Program-made: the position numbers and the translations under genes
DNA from: Prevotella sp. CAG:732
GTDB taxonomy: Bacteria > Bacteroidota > Bacteroidia > Bacteroidales > Bacteroidaceae
Assembly (NCBI GenBank): GCA_000436035.1
Contig: FR893252.1
Coordinates: forward strand, 1-10,790
DNA: 10,790 nucleotides
Direction: 5' to 3'
In this document: positions 1 through 5,741 of the stretch, one piece after another
How positions within the stretch are numbered: the first letter of the stretch is position 1
Layout: each line of letters begins with the position of its first letter
The notes under the pieces: generated by a model
Database searches by the model: none
Told to the model about the DNA's origin: nothing
The model's input: only the letters and a program-made list of their open reading frames with translations

Positions 1-213
1 TAAAAAATGCTTATTAGGGCGTTTCTGCGAGGTAATGATTTGAAAGCGTTTCTATTTCATCAATCTGCGTTTTTTGCATTTCCTCGTCTATGCCACTAAA
101 AGCAAACGGCTGCCACAACCACTTGAAACTCAAAATAAAAGCATCATTCTGCTATTTTTTGCTTTTTTAGGCGTTATTTTCTGGAAAAAGAGAATAAATT
201 TGTTTAAAACCTA
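1..213. other. Upstream region with no confident gene
   Basis: AT-rich stretch before the first promoter. On the minus strand a stop-bounded reading frame of about 45 codons (roughly 151 down to a double TAA at 16-11) reads like protein and contains the segment IDEEMQKTQIDEIETLSNHY. Its only ATG is at 79-77, which would give a 21-residue peptide, and an in-frame TAG lies just upstream. It could be the tail of a decayed gene or chance. A plus-strand frame at 74-256 overlaps the promoter of the next gene and has no family features, so I do not call it a gene. Confidence 0.2.
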
Positions 214-243
214 TTGCTGTTTCAAAGAAAAGCAGTACTTTTG
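214..243 (+). promoter_or_regulatory. Bacteroidota-type promoter of the membrane winged-helix gene
   Basis: TTG at 214-216 and TACTTTTG at 236-243 are separated by 19 nt and match the phylum's -33/-7 consensus (TTTG and TAnnTTTG). The expected transcript start is near 249, giving a leader of about 20 nt before the ATG at 269. The -7 context AAAAGCAGTACTTTTGCA is almost the same as that of the C69 peptidase promoter at 3560. Confidence 0.75.
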
Positions 244-268
244 CATAAAGATATAAAAACAAGAGATT

Positions 269-1000
269 ATGAAACTGAAAGCATATCATTCCTTCATCAT
301 CTTCGCCGTGCTTGTGATGTCAGCGATTTTCTCCAGTGTGAGCAGTTATCGCAAGGCGCAATATGCCATTGTCAAGGATATGAACCAAGCTTTGGCGCAA
401 ACTATCGAGGAGCGACAAGACCAATGGATCACACCAGATACCATTCAGAGTTACCGCTCCCACCTCAGCATCGACATGCTCAAAAGCACAAGCATCCTCT
501 GCTATGCCATAGGAAAGCCGGCAGAACTATGCAGCAAGGAAATGCAACTGGATAAACATACCATACAAGGCTATGCCAACTGCTCTATGGCTGATATTTT
601 CGGAATGAGCAACCAGCGCACATCATTCATACTGATGCTGATGGCAATGATATGGGCAGCATGGGCTATGCTATATCATCGCAAAGATTATCAGAACGAA
701 GAGTACAATCCTCTCTCTTTCGGAAGCCTCTCCTATTCATCTGAAGACGACAGCTTCTACAATGCAGATACGCAGCAAGCCATCCACTTCACTCCGATGC
801 AACATCAACTGATGCAGATGTTCTTGGAGAAACATCAGTTGACCAAGCAAGAGATATGTGATGCACTTTGGCCTAAGAAGCCAGATGCCAGCGAAACGCT
901 CTATACTTTGATTCGCCGCATCAAGCCTATCATCGAAAGCTATAGCAATCTCTGTATTGAATCTGAAAGAGGAAAGGCGTATCGTCTGACTCAAAGATAA
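269..1000 (+). CDS. Membrane-anchored protein with C-terminal winged helix (OmpR/PhoB-type), putative transcriptional regulator
   Basis: Protein of 243 residues. Membrane helix 1 is at about residues 8-25 and helix 2 at about 119-137. A polar segment of about 90 residues with Cys78, Cys88 and Cys105 lies between them and is predicted to be periplasmic. An acidic linker (about 138-168) leads to a C-terminal domain at about 170-243. That domain has the layout of OmpR/PhoB effector domains: a first helix around FTPMQHQLMQMF, the pattern LTKQEICDALWP, a recognition-helix-like stretch ETLYTLIRRIKPII, and a final hairpin ending ERGKAYRLTQ. No receiver domain is present. The design recalls ToxR/CadC one-component regulators, but here the DNA-binding domain is C-terminal and preceded by two membrane passes. 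A role in sensing an envelope signal and controlling nearby promoters is inference. A PhoB-like repeat lies 64 bp downstream of its stop. The ATG at 269 follows directly from the promoter. Confidence 0.75.
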   Translation: MKLKAYHSFIIFAVLVMSAIFSSVSSYRKAQYAIVKDMNQALAQTIEERQDQWITPDTIQSYRSHLSIDMLKSTSILCYAIGKPAELCSKEMQLDKHTIQGYANCSMADIFGMSNQRTSFILMLMAMIWAAWAMLYHRKDYQNEEYNPLSFGSLSYSSEDDSFYNADTQQAIHFTPMQHQLMQMFLEKHQLTKQEICDALWPKKPDASETLYTLIRRIKPIIESYSNLCIESERGKAYRLTQR

Positions 1001-1063
1001 GACTTACATAACTATCACATTTTCAACTACTATTTCCATCTATCAGATGGATTCCGATGATAT

Positions 1064-1085
1064 TGTCAGCCAAATGTCAGCTAGA
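1064..1085 (+). promoter_or_regulatory. Candidate operator: two 11-bp direct repeats, PhoB-box-like
   Basis: TGTCAGCCAAA (1064-1074) and TGTCAGCTAGA (1075-1085) are adjacent and identical at 9 of 11 positions. OmpR/PhoB-family winged helices bind tandem repeats with an 11-bp period, and the PhoB half-site has a TGTCA core. The repeats end 2 bp before the -33 element of the next gene, a position typical for an activator. Binding by the upstream winged-helix protein is an inference. Confidence 0.5.
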
Positions 1086-1096
1086 TATTTGGCTGA
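1066..1096. repeat. 10-bp perfect inverted repeat overlapping a -33 element
   Basis: TCAGCCAAAT (1066-1075) and ATTTGGCTGA (1087-1096) are perfect reverse complements separated by 11 nt. The right arm covers the -33 TTTG at 1088-1091. No T tract follows, so a Rho-independent terminator for the upstream gene is unlikely. An operator is the better reading. Confidence 0.55.
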
Positions 1097-1120
1097 TTCA
1101 ATTCCTTCTTTCTATCTTTG
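1088..1120 (+). promoter_or_regulatory. Promoter of the small membrane-anchored protein gene
   Basis: TTTG at 1088-1091 and TATCTTTG at 1113-1120 are spaced by 21 nt and match the phylum consensus. The transcript would start near 1126, giving a leader of about 52 nt to the ATG at 1178. Confidence 0.7.
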
Positions 1121-1177
1121 CAAACAAATTGGTCACAGCATAATCTTCATACGGCTATGCTTTGACCAGGAAGATTA

Positions 1178-1747
1178 ATGCTAAAAGATATGAAGAAGTT
1201 TTTTATATTTTCAGCCCTACTGATTATTGTGTGCAATATTTATTATCATCTCACCTACAAGGGAGACATCCGCACACCCTATTATGAGTTTAAGACTCGT
1301 ATCGGAACGGCTCCCTTGAAGACTTATCGTGACACTGACTTCGGCTACACCATCTCATACCCTTGCATGTTCCAGCAGGAAGACAAGCAAGGGGAAGAAT
1401 ACTTGGGGCATGCCCGCTTCGTGTATTCAGATAGTGCCAACATCATCTTAGAGAGCTATGTCACCCCCAACTATAGCTCAAATCTTCAAGCCTGCGCCGA
1501 TTCGCTCGCCCAAAAGCTACACTCTACTCCTACGATGCTGACCAAAAAGCAAGACTCCGCCTTCCTCCTCTCAGGCCCCGTATATGAAAACGATGTCCGA
1601 GTGGATGGATACAGCCACCATGACAAGTTCATCAAGAGCGGCAAAATACTCTTTGTCTATTCCCTCACCTATCCCGATTCCTACAAGCCCGCCATGCCTC
1701 GCCTCTTCCACTTGATAGAGAATTGGAAAGTATTGGGGGCTAATTAA
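1178..1747 (+). CDS. Small membrane-anchored protein with PsbP/DcrB-like pattern, function unknown
   Basis: Protein of 189 residues. An N-terminal hydrophobic helix (about residues 8-24) follows Lys6-Lys7 and has no lipobox, so it is probably an uncleaved anchor with the rest outside the cytoplasm. The stretch YRDTDFGYTISYPCMF (50-65), a central region with alternating hydrophobic strands, and the ending YSLTYPDSYKPAMPRLFHLI resemble the layout of PsbP/DcrB-type domains found in bacterial exported proteins. That assignment is pattern-based and uncertain, and no catalytic motif is visible. AGGAAG at 1168-1173 supports the ATG at 1178; the in-frame ATG at 1190 (reading MKKFFIF) is a fair alternative start. 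The gene has its own promoter with a candidate operator, so it may be a target of the upstream winged-helix protein. Confidence 0.7.
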   Translation: MLKDMKKFFIFSALLIIVCNIYYHLTYKGDIRTPYYEFKTRIGTAPLKTYRDTDFGYTISYPCMFQQEDKQGEEYLGHARFVYSDSANIILESYVTPNYSSNLQACADSLAQKLHSTPTMLTKKQDSAFLLSGPVYENDVRVDGYSHHDKFIKSGKILFVYSLTYPDSYKPAMPRLFHLIENWKVLGAN

Positions 1748-1786
1748 ATCCTTTTAAGAAACAAGCTGATTCTTCATTTTATGTCA

Positions 1787-1824
1787 ACAAATTACTCAAT
1801 TCCATCTTACAAATTACTCAATTC
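1787..1824. repeat. Two copies of a 16-bp direct repeat
   Basis: ACAAATTACTCAATTC occurs at 1787-1802 and again at 1809-1824, a period of 22 bp. It lies between the small membrane protein gene and the 33-bp repeat array. Its function is unknown. Confidence 0.7.
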
Positions 1825-1829
1825 TTGCT

Positions 1830-1849
1830 GCGCTATTAAACAATAGCGC
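1830..1849. repeat. 8-bp perfect hairpin
   Basis: GCGCTATT (1830-1837) and AATAGCGC (1842-1849) pair perfectly around the loop AAAC. No T run follows on either strand. It could stabilise the 3' end of the 1178-1747 transcript or act as a weak terminator. Confidence 0.5.
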
Positions 1850-1854
1850 GACAC

Positions 1855-1970
1855 AAGATTTCGGTAAAATGACATATTTTCAAGAACAAGATTTTGGTAA
1901 AACGGCATAAATCGCACAAATAAATTTTGGTAAAACGACATATTTTCAAGAAAAAGATTTTGGTAAAACA
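1855..1970. repeat. Four tandem copies of a 33-bp repeat upstream of the ATPase gene
   Basis: The core ATTT(T/C)GGTAAAA recurs with its GG at 1863, 1896, 1929 and 1962, exactly 33 bp apart. Copies 1 and 3 also share GACATATTTTCAAGAA after the core. Copy 2 diverges after GGCATA, so the pattern is A-B-A-partial B. Copy 4 is truncated by the promoter, and its TTTTGG forms the -33 element. A 33-bp period is close to three DNA turns, which would place all cores on one helix face. Confidence 0.85.
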
Positions 1971-1989
1971 AAATTATTATGTATATTTG
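1959..1989 (+). promoter_or_regulatory. Promoter of the DUF4143 ATPase, -33 element inside the last repeat
   Basis: TTTG at 1959-1962, part of repeat copy 4, is followed after 19 nt by TATATTTG at 1982-1989. The transcript would start near 1995, leaving only about 16 nt before the ATG at 2011. Confidence 0.75.
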
Positions 1990-2010
1990 CGCCCATAAAA
2001 CACTGAAAAT

Positions 2011-3348
2011 ATGGAGAATAGAGTATTTAAAAGAAAAATATACAACCAAATGGTTGAATGGAAGAGAAATTCCAAGGGTAGCACAGCTCTCCTTGTAGAG
2101 GGTGCTCGCCGTATAGGAAAATCAACTATCGTTGAGGAATTTGCAAAAAATGAATACCAATCATATATTCTGATAGACTTCAATGAGGCATCTAAAGAAG
2201 TAAAAGCTCTATTTGATGATCTCATGAACATGGATTTCATTTTTCTCTTTCTTCAGAATGCCTACAACACGGCTTTGCATGAACGCAAATCCGTTATCAT
2301 CTTCGATGAAGTGCAACAGTGTCCAAAAGCTCGCCAAGCCATCAAATATCTGGTAAAAGATGGACGATACGACTACATTGAGACAGGTTCACTTATTAGC
2401 ATACATAAGAGCACAAAAGACATTAGTATCCCAAGCGAAGAGCATCGCATCGAAATGTTTCCAATGGACTATGAGGAGTTCCGATGGGCAATGGGAGACA
2501 ATGCGAGCATCCCTCTGCTACGACAAGTTTTCGACAAGAAGATGTCATTAGGCGAAGGAGTAAATCGATTAAAAATGCGAGAACTCCGCCTATATATGTT
2601 GGTTGGCGGAATGCCCCAAGCTGTCAATGCCTATATCAACACCAACAATCTACAGCAAGTTGATACAATCAAACGACAGATATTGCAGCTTTATGCGGAT
2701 GACTTCAGAAAGATAGACCCATCAGGCAAGATTTCTAAACTGTTTATGTCTATTCCTGCCCAACTGAGCAAGAATCAGCTTCGCTACCAGCCTTCTTCAG
2801 CAGTAGGCAGATTGTCTGCAGAAAAAATAGACGAACTGATACTCAACTTGGAAGATAGTAAAACCATCAATATCGCATACCACACAGATGATCCAAATGT
2901 TGGAATGCCATTAACAACCAATATCAATAAATACAAATTGTACGTCGGTGACACAGGGCTATTTGTGACCTTGGCGTTCTGGGACAAGGATTACACAGAG
3001 AACATCATCTACCAGAAGCTTTTGGGCGATAAGTTGTCCACAAACATGGGGTATGTATTTGAGAACTTGGTAGCCCAAATGCTAAGAGCATCTGGCAATC
3101 GCCTCTTTTACTATACTTTCCCAAAGGATGCCACCCACTCTTACGAGATAGACTTTTTATTGTCTAGGGGCAATAAGCTATGCCCTATAGAGGTAAAGTC
3201 ATCTGGGTATAAGACTCATGCTTCCCTAGATGCTTTCTGCCAAAAATTCTCAGATAGAGCCATCCACCCATATCTGATTTATACGAAAGACTTACAGAAA
3301 GACGGCCAAACACTTTTGCTACCAATCTACATGACACCTTTTCTATAA
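2011..3348 (+). CDS. AAA ATPase with C-terminal DUF4143 (PD-(D/E)XK-like) domain
   Basis: Protein of 445 residues, the usual length for this family. The N-terminal P-loop domain has Walker A GARRIGKST (31-39) and Walker B VIIFDE (95-100), followed by QQCPKA as in related ATPases. The family-typical LVGGMPQAV and YVGDTGLF motifs appear in the middle and the later part. The C-terminal domain carries a PD-(D/E)XK-like set: Glu351 in FEN, Asp381 in YEIDF, and Glu394 and Lys396 in PIEVKSS. The protein ends in LLLPIYMTPFL, the normal family terminus, so it looks intact. These proteins are abundant and often multicopy in Bacteroidota. Their biological role and substrate are not established; ATP hydrolysis is expected, nuclease activity is only suggested by fold. 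No signal peptide or membrane segment is seen, so it should be cytoplasmic. It stands alone behind a repeat-rich promoter. The ATG at 2011 is set by the promoter position. Confidence 0.93.
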   Translation: MENRVFKRKIYNQMVEWKRNSKGSTALLVEGARRIGKSTIVEEFAKNEYQSYILIDFNEASKEVKALFDDLMNMDFIFLFLQNAYNTALHERKSVIIFDEVQQCPKARQAIKYLVKDGRYDYIETGSLISIHKSTKDISIPSEEHRIEMFPMDYEEFRWAMGDNASIPLLRQVFDKKMSLGEGVNRLKMRELRLYMLVGGMPQAVNAYINTNNLQQVDTIKRQILQLYADDFRKIDPSGKISKLFMSIPAQLSKNQLRYQPSSAVGRLSAEKIDELILNLEDSKTINIAYHTDDPNVGMPLTTNINKYKLYVGDTGLFVTLAFWDKDYTENIIYQKLLGDKLSTNMGYVFENLVAQMLRASGNRLFYYTFPKDATHSYEIDFLLSRGNKLCPIEVKSSGYKTHASLDAFCQKFSDRAIHPYLIYTKDLQKDGQTLLLPIYMTPFL

Positions 3349-3501
3349 TATCAGGGCAGCCATAAGGGTATCTTGCACGACCAACTTTCTTTCCAACTCT
3401 ACGTATCAGACTTGTTTAGCACCAATGACGACGCAAGTATAAGGGAACTGGTGCCGGACAAGGACAGAAGAATAGAATGTAGAAATGACCTTAGCAAGGG
3501 A
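3349..3501 (+). pseudogene. Possible remnant of an outer-membrane beta-barrel protein C-terminus
   Basis: After the ATPase stop, the same frame stays open for 51 codons to the TAA at 3502-3504, with no start codon or promoter of its own. The translation includes GILHDQLSFQLYVSDLFSTN. This resembles the late strands of Bacteroidota TonB-receptor-like beta-barrel proteins, where a segment such as 'LxDKLSFxLYVxDxFNT' is common. The text then drifts and lacks the usual final barrel strand. I infer a decayed gene fragment left beside the ATPase. Readthrough of the ATPase is unlikely because that protein ends normally. The match is from memory of the family and is not verified. Confidence 0.35.
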
Positions 3502-3538
3502 TAAGTTTAATTTTCTTGAAAATATCAGACACTTCGGG

Positions 3539-3567
3539 TTGATTTCCGAAGAAAAGCTGTACTTTTG
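3539..3567 (+). promoter_or_regulatory. Promoter of the C69 dipeptidase
   Basis: TACTTTTG at 3560-3567 matches the -7 consensus, and TTG at 3539-3541 lies 18 nt upstream. The transcript start near 3573 rules out the upstream in-frame ATG at 3485 and leaves 3596 and 3638 as candidate starts. Confidence 0.65.
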
Positions 3568-3637
3568 CAGTCGTATAACAAACAAAACTGACGTTATGTC
3601 TTACAGAAAGACAAAACGCCACATAAAAAATACAGCT

Positions 3638-5146
3638 ATGAAAAAAGAAGAAAGAGATTCTTTCAAGAATGTTTTCGAGAATATGGAGAAGAGAGCCACC
3701 CAGTTGCCCTCAGAGTGTACCACAATCATCGTGGGGGAAGAGCAGAGTGCAGATGGTGCCAAGTACCTTTGCCGCTCCAGCGACTTCGATGCACTGATGG
3801 CTATCAACATCGAGGTGCATGAGGACACGAAGTTTGGACCAGAGGAATTTGTTGCCAAGGACAGCAAGTTCCGTTGCCCATTGCCAAAGGAGGCCTTGGG
3901 ATATACGGGGCTGCCAGATTATCAGTTCCCTGGCGAATGGGGAAGCGCTGGATTCAATACAGCCGGTGTGGGGATGAGTTCCACCGAGACCATCTTCTCT
4001 TCTGAGAAAGCCCTCGCCTTCGACCCATACGTAGAGAACGGACTTGCTGAGAATTGCACCTACAACATCGTGTTGCCTTACGTTCGTTCGGCTCGTGAAG
4101 GTGCAGCCAGACTAGGCAAACTCATCGAACAATATGGTTCGGCAGAGGGATTCGGCATCGGATTCATCGACGACAAGGAGATATGGTATTTGGAGAATGC
4201 CTGCGGACATAAATGGTTGGCTTGCCGTATGCCAAAGGACCAGTATTTCGTAACGGGCAACCAGAGCCGTTTCCGTGACTACGACCCAGAGGACCAGGAG
4301 AACTTCATGGCTGCTCCCGACTTGATAGAGTTTGCCGAGAAGAATGGTCTTTACGACCCAAACAATGCCGAGGCTGAGAAAGACAAGCATGGCAAGGCGA
4401 AGTTTGATTTCCACGAGGCATACTCTCGTGATGAGAAACTCGATACCACTTACAATTATCCACGAGTATGGGGATTGCAACAGATGTTCTCGCCAGCCAT
4501 CCAAAACGACGTGACCAAGAACACCTTCCCTGTATTCGCCAAGGCAGCGCATCAGATTTCGCTCACCGACCTCCGCACCGCCTTCCGCTTCCATTACGAC
4601 AATACCGACCACGACCCATATCTGCATGAAAATGGCAAGGAGCCTTATCGCCCAGTTTCCATCTTCCGCACCACGCAGACCCACATCATCCAGGTAAGAG
4701 AGGGATTGCCTCATGCCATCGGACACATCACTTACGTGGCAATGGGCATGGGCGACCTCAGCGTCTTCCTCCCACTCTATCAAGGTGCCAAGACCTTCCC
4801 TGAACTTTACACCCATGTGGCAAATGGCAGATGCAAGGACGACAGTGCCTACTGGCGTTTCCGCAAGGTGATGACGCTCGGCATGACCGACTACAACGCC
4901 TTCGCCCCTATCATCAAGGATGCTTACGCCAAGTTGGAGGCAGAGAACGACCAGCGCCAGAAGGAGATGGAAGCAGAGTATCTGAAGCTTTACAAGGAGA
5001 GTCCGATGAAGGCACAAGACCTCTTGCAGCAGTTCTCCGACGACATTCTCAACCATGCCATCGAGGTGGCAGACGGACTGGTAGAAGAACTTTTCACCCG
5101 CCTCACTGCCAAGATTCAGAAGGAATATCTCTTCCACGGCGCATAA
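3638..5146 (+). CDS. Family C69 dipeptidase (PepD-like, Ntn-hydrolase fold)
   Basis: Protein of 502 residues from this start. C69 peptidases hydrolyse dipeptides using an N-terminal cysteine exposed by cleavage of a short propeptide. Here the segment ECTTIIVGEEQSADG has that cysteine (Cys27, codon 3716-3718) and the following GxxxSxDG-like turn, then the family pattern CRSSDFD. Further family features are the GEWGSAGFNTAGVGMSSTET segment, a GIGFIDDKEIWYLENACGHKW region typical of Ntn-hydrolase strands, and VTGNQSRFRDYD. The 26 residues before Cys27 are charged with no hydrophobic core, so I see a propeptide rather than a signal peptide and predict a cytoplasmic enzyme. Other C69 members in this phylum are exported. 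The start is uncertain: ATG at 3596 adds 14 basic residues and also lies after the promoter. The gene is monocistronic, and its role is probably peptide salvage. Confidence 0.9.
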   Translation: MKKEERDSFKNVFENMEKRATQLPSECTTIIVGEEQSADGAKYLCRSSDFDALMAINIEVHEDTKFGPEEFVAKDSKFRCPLPKEALGYTGLPDYQFPGEWGSAGFNTAGVGMSSTETIFSSEKALAFDPYVENGLAENCTYNIVLPYVRSAREGAARLGKLIEQYGSAEGFGIGFIDDKEIWYLENACGHKWLACRMPKDQYFVTGNQSRFRDYDPEDQENFMAAPDLIEFAEKNGLYDPNNAEAEKDKHGKAKFDFHEAYSRDEKLDTTYNYPRVWGLQQMFSPAIQNDVTKNTFPVFAKAAHQISLTDLRTAFRFHYDNTDHDPYLHENGKEPYRPVSIFRTTQTHIIQVREGLPHAIGHITYVAMGMGDLSVFLPLYQGAKTFPELYTHVANGRCKDDSAYWRFRKVMTLGMTDYNAFAPIIKDAYAKLEAENDQRQKEMEAEYLKLYKESPMKAQDLLQQFSDDILNHAIEVADGLVEELFTRLTAKIQKEYLFHGA

Positions 5147-5230
5147 TTGGCACACAACTCCTTGACCTACATCAATGCCTGTCATAGCGTTGCTTGACTT
5201 GTGTCAAAAAATAGCTTTCTTTCATCATTT

Positions 5231-5248
5231 TGTCACGACTTTGTGACA
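5231..5248. promoter_or_regulatory. Candidate operator: palindrome TGTCAC-N6-GTGACA
   Basis: TGTCAC (5231-5236) and GTGACA (5243-5248) are perfect inverted arms separated by 6 bp, a geometry common for dimeric helix-turn-helix regulators. The right arm ends 20 bp before the -7 element at 5269, where the -33 element should be. A nearby smaller palindrome, TTGAC-TTGT-GTCAA, lies at 5194-5207. The regulator is unknown. Confidence 0.5.
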
Positions 5249-5268
5249 GAGATTCAAAAAATAGGCAT

Positions 5269-5276
5269 TACCTTTG
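5269..5276 (+). promoter_or_regulatory. -7 element of the micro-ORF transcription unit
   Basis: TACCTTTG matches the TAnnTTTG consensus. No clean -33 TTTG is found at 19-21 nt; TTTG at 5240-5243 is 25 nt away and the expected place holds the palindrome's right arm. The promoter may therefore need an activator. The transcript would start near 5282. Confidence 0.6.
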
Positions 5277-5318
5277 CAGTCGAAAAAGGTAAGATTGTAA
5301 TAAGGATAATGTTTAACC

Positions 5319-5340
5319 GGAGTCCTCAAATGGAGGCTCC
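5319..5340 (+). repeat. Leader hairpin upstream of the first micro-ORF
   Basis: GGAG (5319-5322) pairs with CTCC (5337-5340), and CCTC (5324-5327) pairs with GAGG (5333-5336). T5323 is bulged and the loop is AAATG. The hairpin lies about 26 nt before the preferred start at 5366 and may protect the mRNA or affect start choice. Confidence 0.45.
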
Positions 5341-5365
5341 ACAAAAGAAAGAAAGGAAACAAATT

Positions 5366-5455
5366 ATGATGTTAACAGTTATGATTTTCGCAGTAGTAGC
5401 AGTTATGCTCGCAGAAGCTGTGAATGTAAACAACAAGATTGAGATGGGTAAGTAA
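5366..5455 (+). CDS. Micro-ORF, 29-aa single-pass membrane peptide
   Basis: A 29-residue peptide that starts MMLTVMIFAVVAVMLAEAV, almost entirely one hydrophobic helix, followed by the short polar tail NVNNKIEMGK. AAAGGA at 5352-5357 lies 8 nt before the ATG, and the 21 nt ending in this ATG match those of the next micro-ORF at 17 positions, which supports translation. In-frame ATGs at 5309 and 5330 would add a Lys/Arg-rich N-terminus (KKERKQI); that stretch is also the purine-rich ribosome binding site, so I prefer 5366. It is the first gene of a short unit ending at the terminator at 5678. I do not recognise a family. A small inner-membrane regulator or peptide toxin is possible but unproven. 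Confidence 0.5.
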   Translation: MMLTVMIFAVVAVMLAEAVNVNNKIEMGK

Positions 5456-5480
5456 TCCCACTCAGATTGGTAAAAAGATC

Positions 5481-5494
5481 TGGGCGTCAGCCCA
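5481..5494 (+). repeat. Short hairpin between the micro-ORFs
   Basis: TGGGC (5481-5485) and GCCCA (5490-5494) form a 5-bp stem around the loop GTCA. No U tract follows, so transcription should continue into the second micro-ORF. It may be a processing or stability element. Confidence 0.4.
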
Positions 5495-5530
5495 TAGTAT
5501 TAATGTATTAAAAAAGAAAGGATAACGATT

Positions 5531-5653
5531 ATGAAAACAATGTTCAAAAACGCAAAGAAGGCTATAAAGGCCTTGGTTGCCAACTATATGAACGCCATGG
5601 AGATGTATGGCGAGGCTTTGAACAGAAGTCGTGGTTGCGGTTGCTACGCATAA
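5531..5653 (+). CDS. Micro-ORF, 40-aa cationic peptide ending GCGCYA
   Basis: A 40-residue peptide starting MKTMFKNAKKAIKALVANYM. The first 20 residues form a lysine-rich amphipathic helix pattern, followed by a Met/Glu-rich part (NAMEMYGEAL) and the tail NRSRGCGCYA with two cysteines near the end. AAAGGA at 5517-5522 lies 8 nt before the ATG, as in the first micro-ORF, and a strong terminator follows 25 nt after the stop. There is no signal peptide or GG leader, and no modification or export enzyme nearby, so a RiPP or bacteriocin role is only a guess. The Cys-x-Cys tail could bind metal or be redox active. No family is recognised. Confidence 0.55.
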   Translation: MKTMFKNAKKAIKALVANYMNAMEMYGEALNRSRGCGCYA

Positions 5654-5677
5654 GCAAGTAATTACGTTTACAATAAT

Positions 5678-5715
5678 AAAAAGCGTGTAGGTCTAGATGG
5701 CTTGCACGCTTTTTT
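5678..5715. terminator. Rho-independent terminator, probably bidirectional
   Basis: AAAAAGCGTG (5678-5687) pairs perfectly with CACGCTTTTT (5705-5714), with a further T at 5715. It ends the micro-ORF unit on the plus strand. Read on the minus strand the stem also ends in a T run, so it can end the convergent phosphatase transcript whose stop codon is at 5742. Confidence 0.85.
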
Positions 5716-5741
5716 ATATTTCTCCCCCAGGACATCATCTA

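Noticed and set aside
74..256. Plus-strand 60-codon frame MHFLVYATKSKRL
   Set aside because: It runs through the promoter at 214-243 and overlaps the leader of the next gene. It has no family features and no ribosome binding site.
1855..1970. CRISPR array
   Set aside because: The 33-bp period is too short for repeat plus spacer units, the segments between cores are themselves repeated, and no cas genes are nearby.
1807..2049. Minus-strand 80-codon frame with an 11-residue periodic peptide (FYQNL...ENMS repeats)
   Set aside because: The period arises because the 33-bp DNA repeat is a multiple of three. The frame crosses the ATPase promoter and start, and it has no promoter of its own.
3485..3595. 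Longer N-terminus of the C69 peptidase beginning at ATG 3485
   Set aside because: The promoter -7 element at 3560-3567 lies inside this extension, so the transcript would not include it. The extension does not resemble the family.
4112..5185. Long minus-strand open frame (357 codons) opposite the C69 peptidase gene
   Set aside because: It is antisense to a well-supported gene whose codon usage keeps the opposite frame open. The translation is low-complexity (rich in Val, Glu, Leu), shows no family motif, and no promoter precedes it.
5201..5365. Longer first micro-ORF starting at GTG 5201 (84 codons)
   Set aside because: The extension includes the palindrome and the -7 element at 5269-5276, so it lies upstream of the transcript start. 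The ATG at 5366 has the better ribosome binding site.
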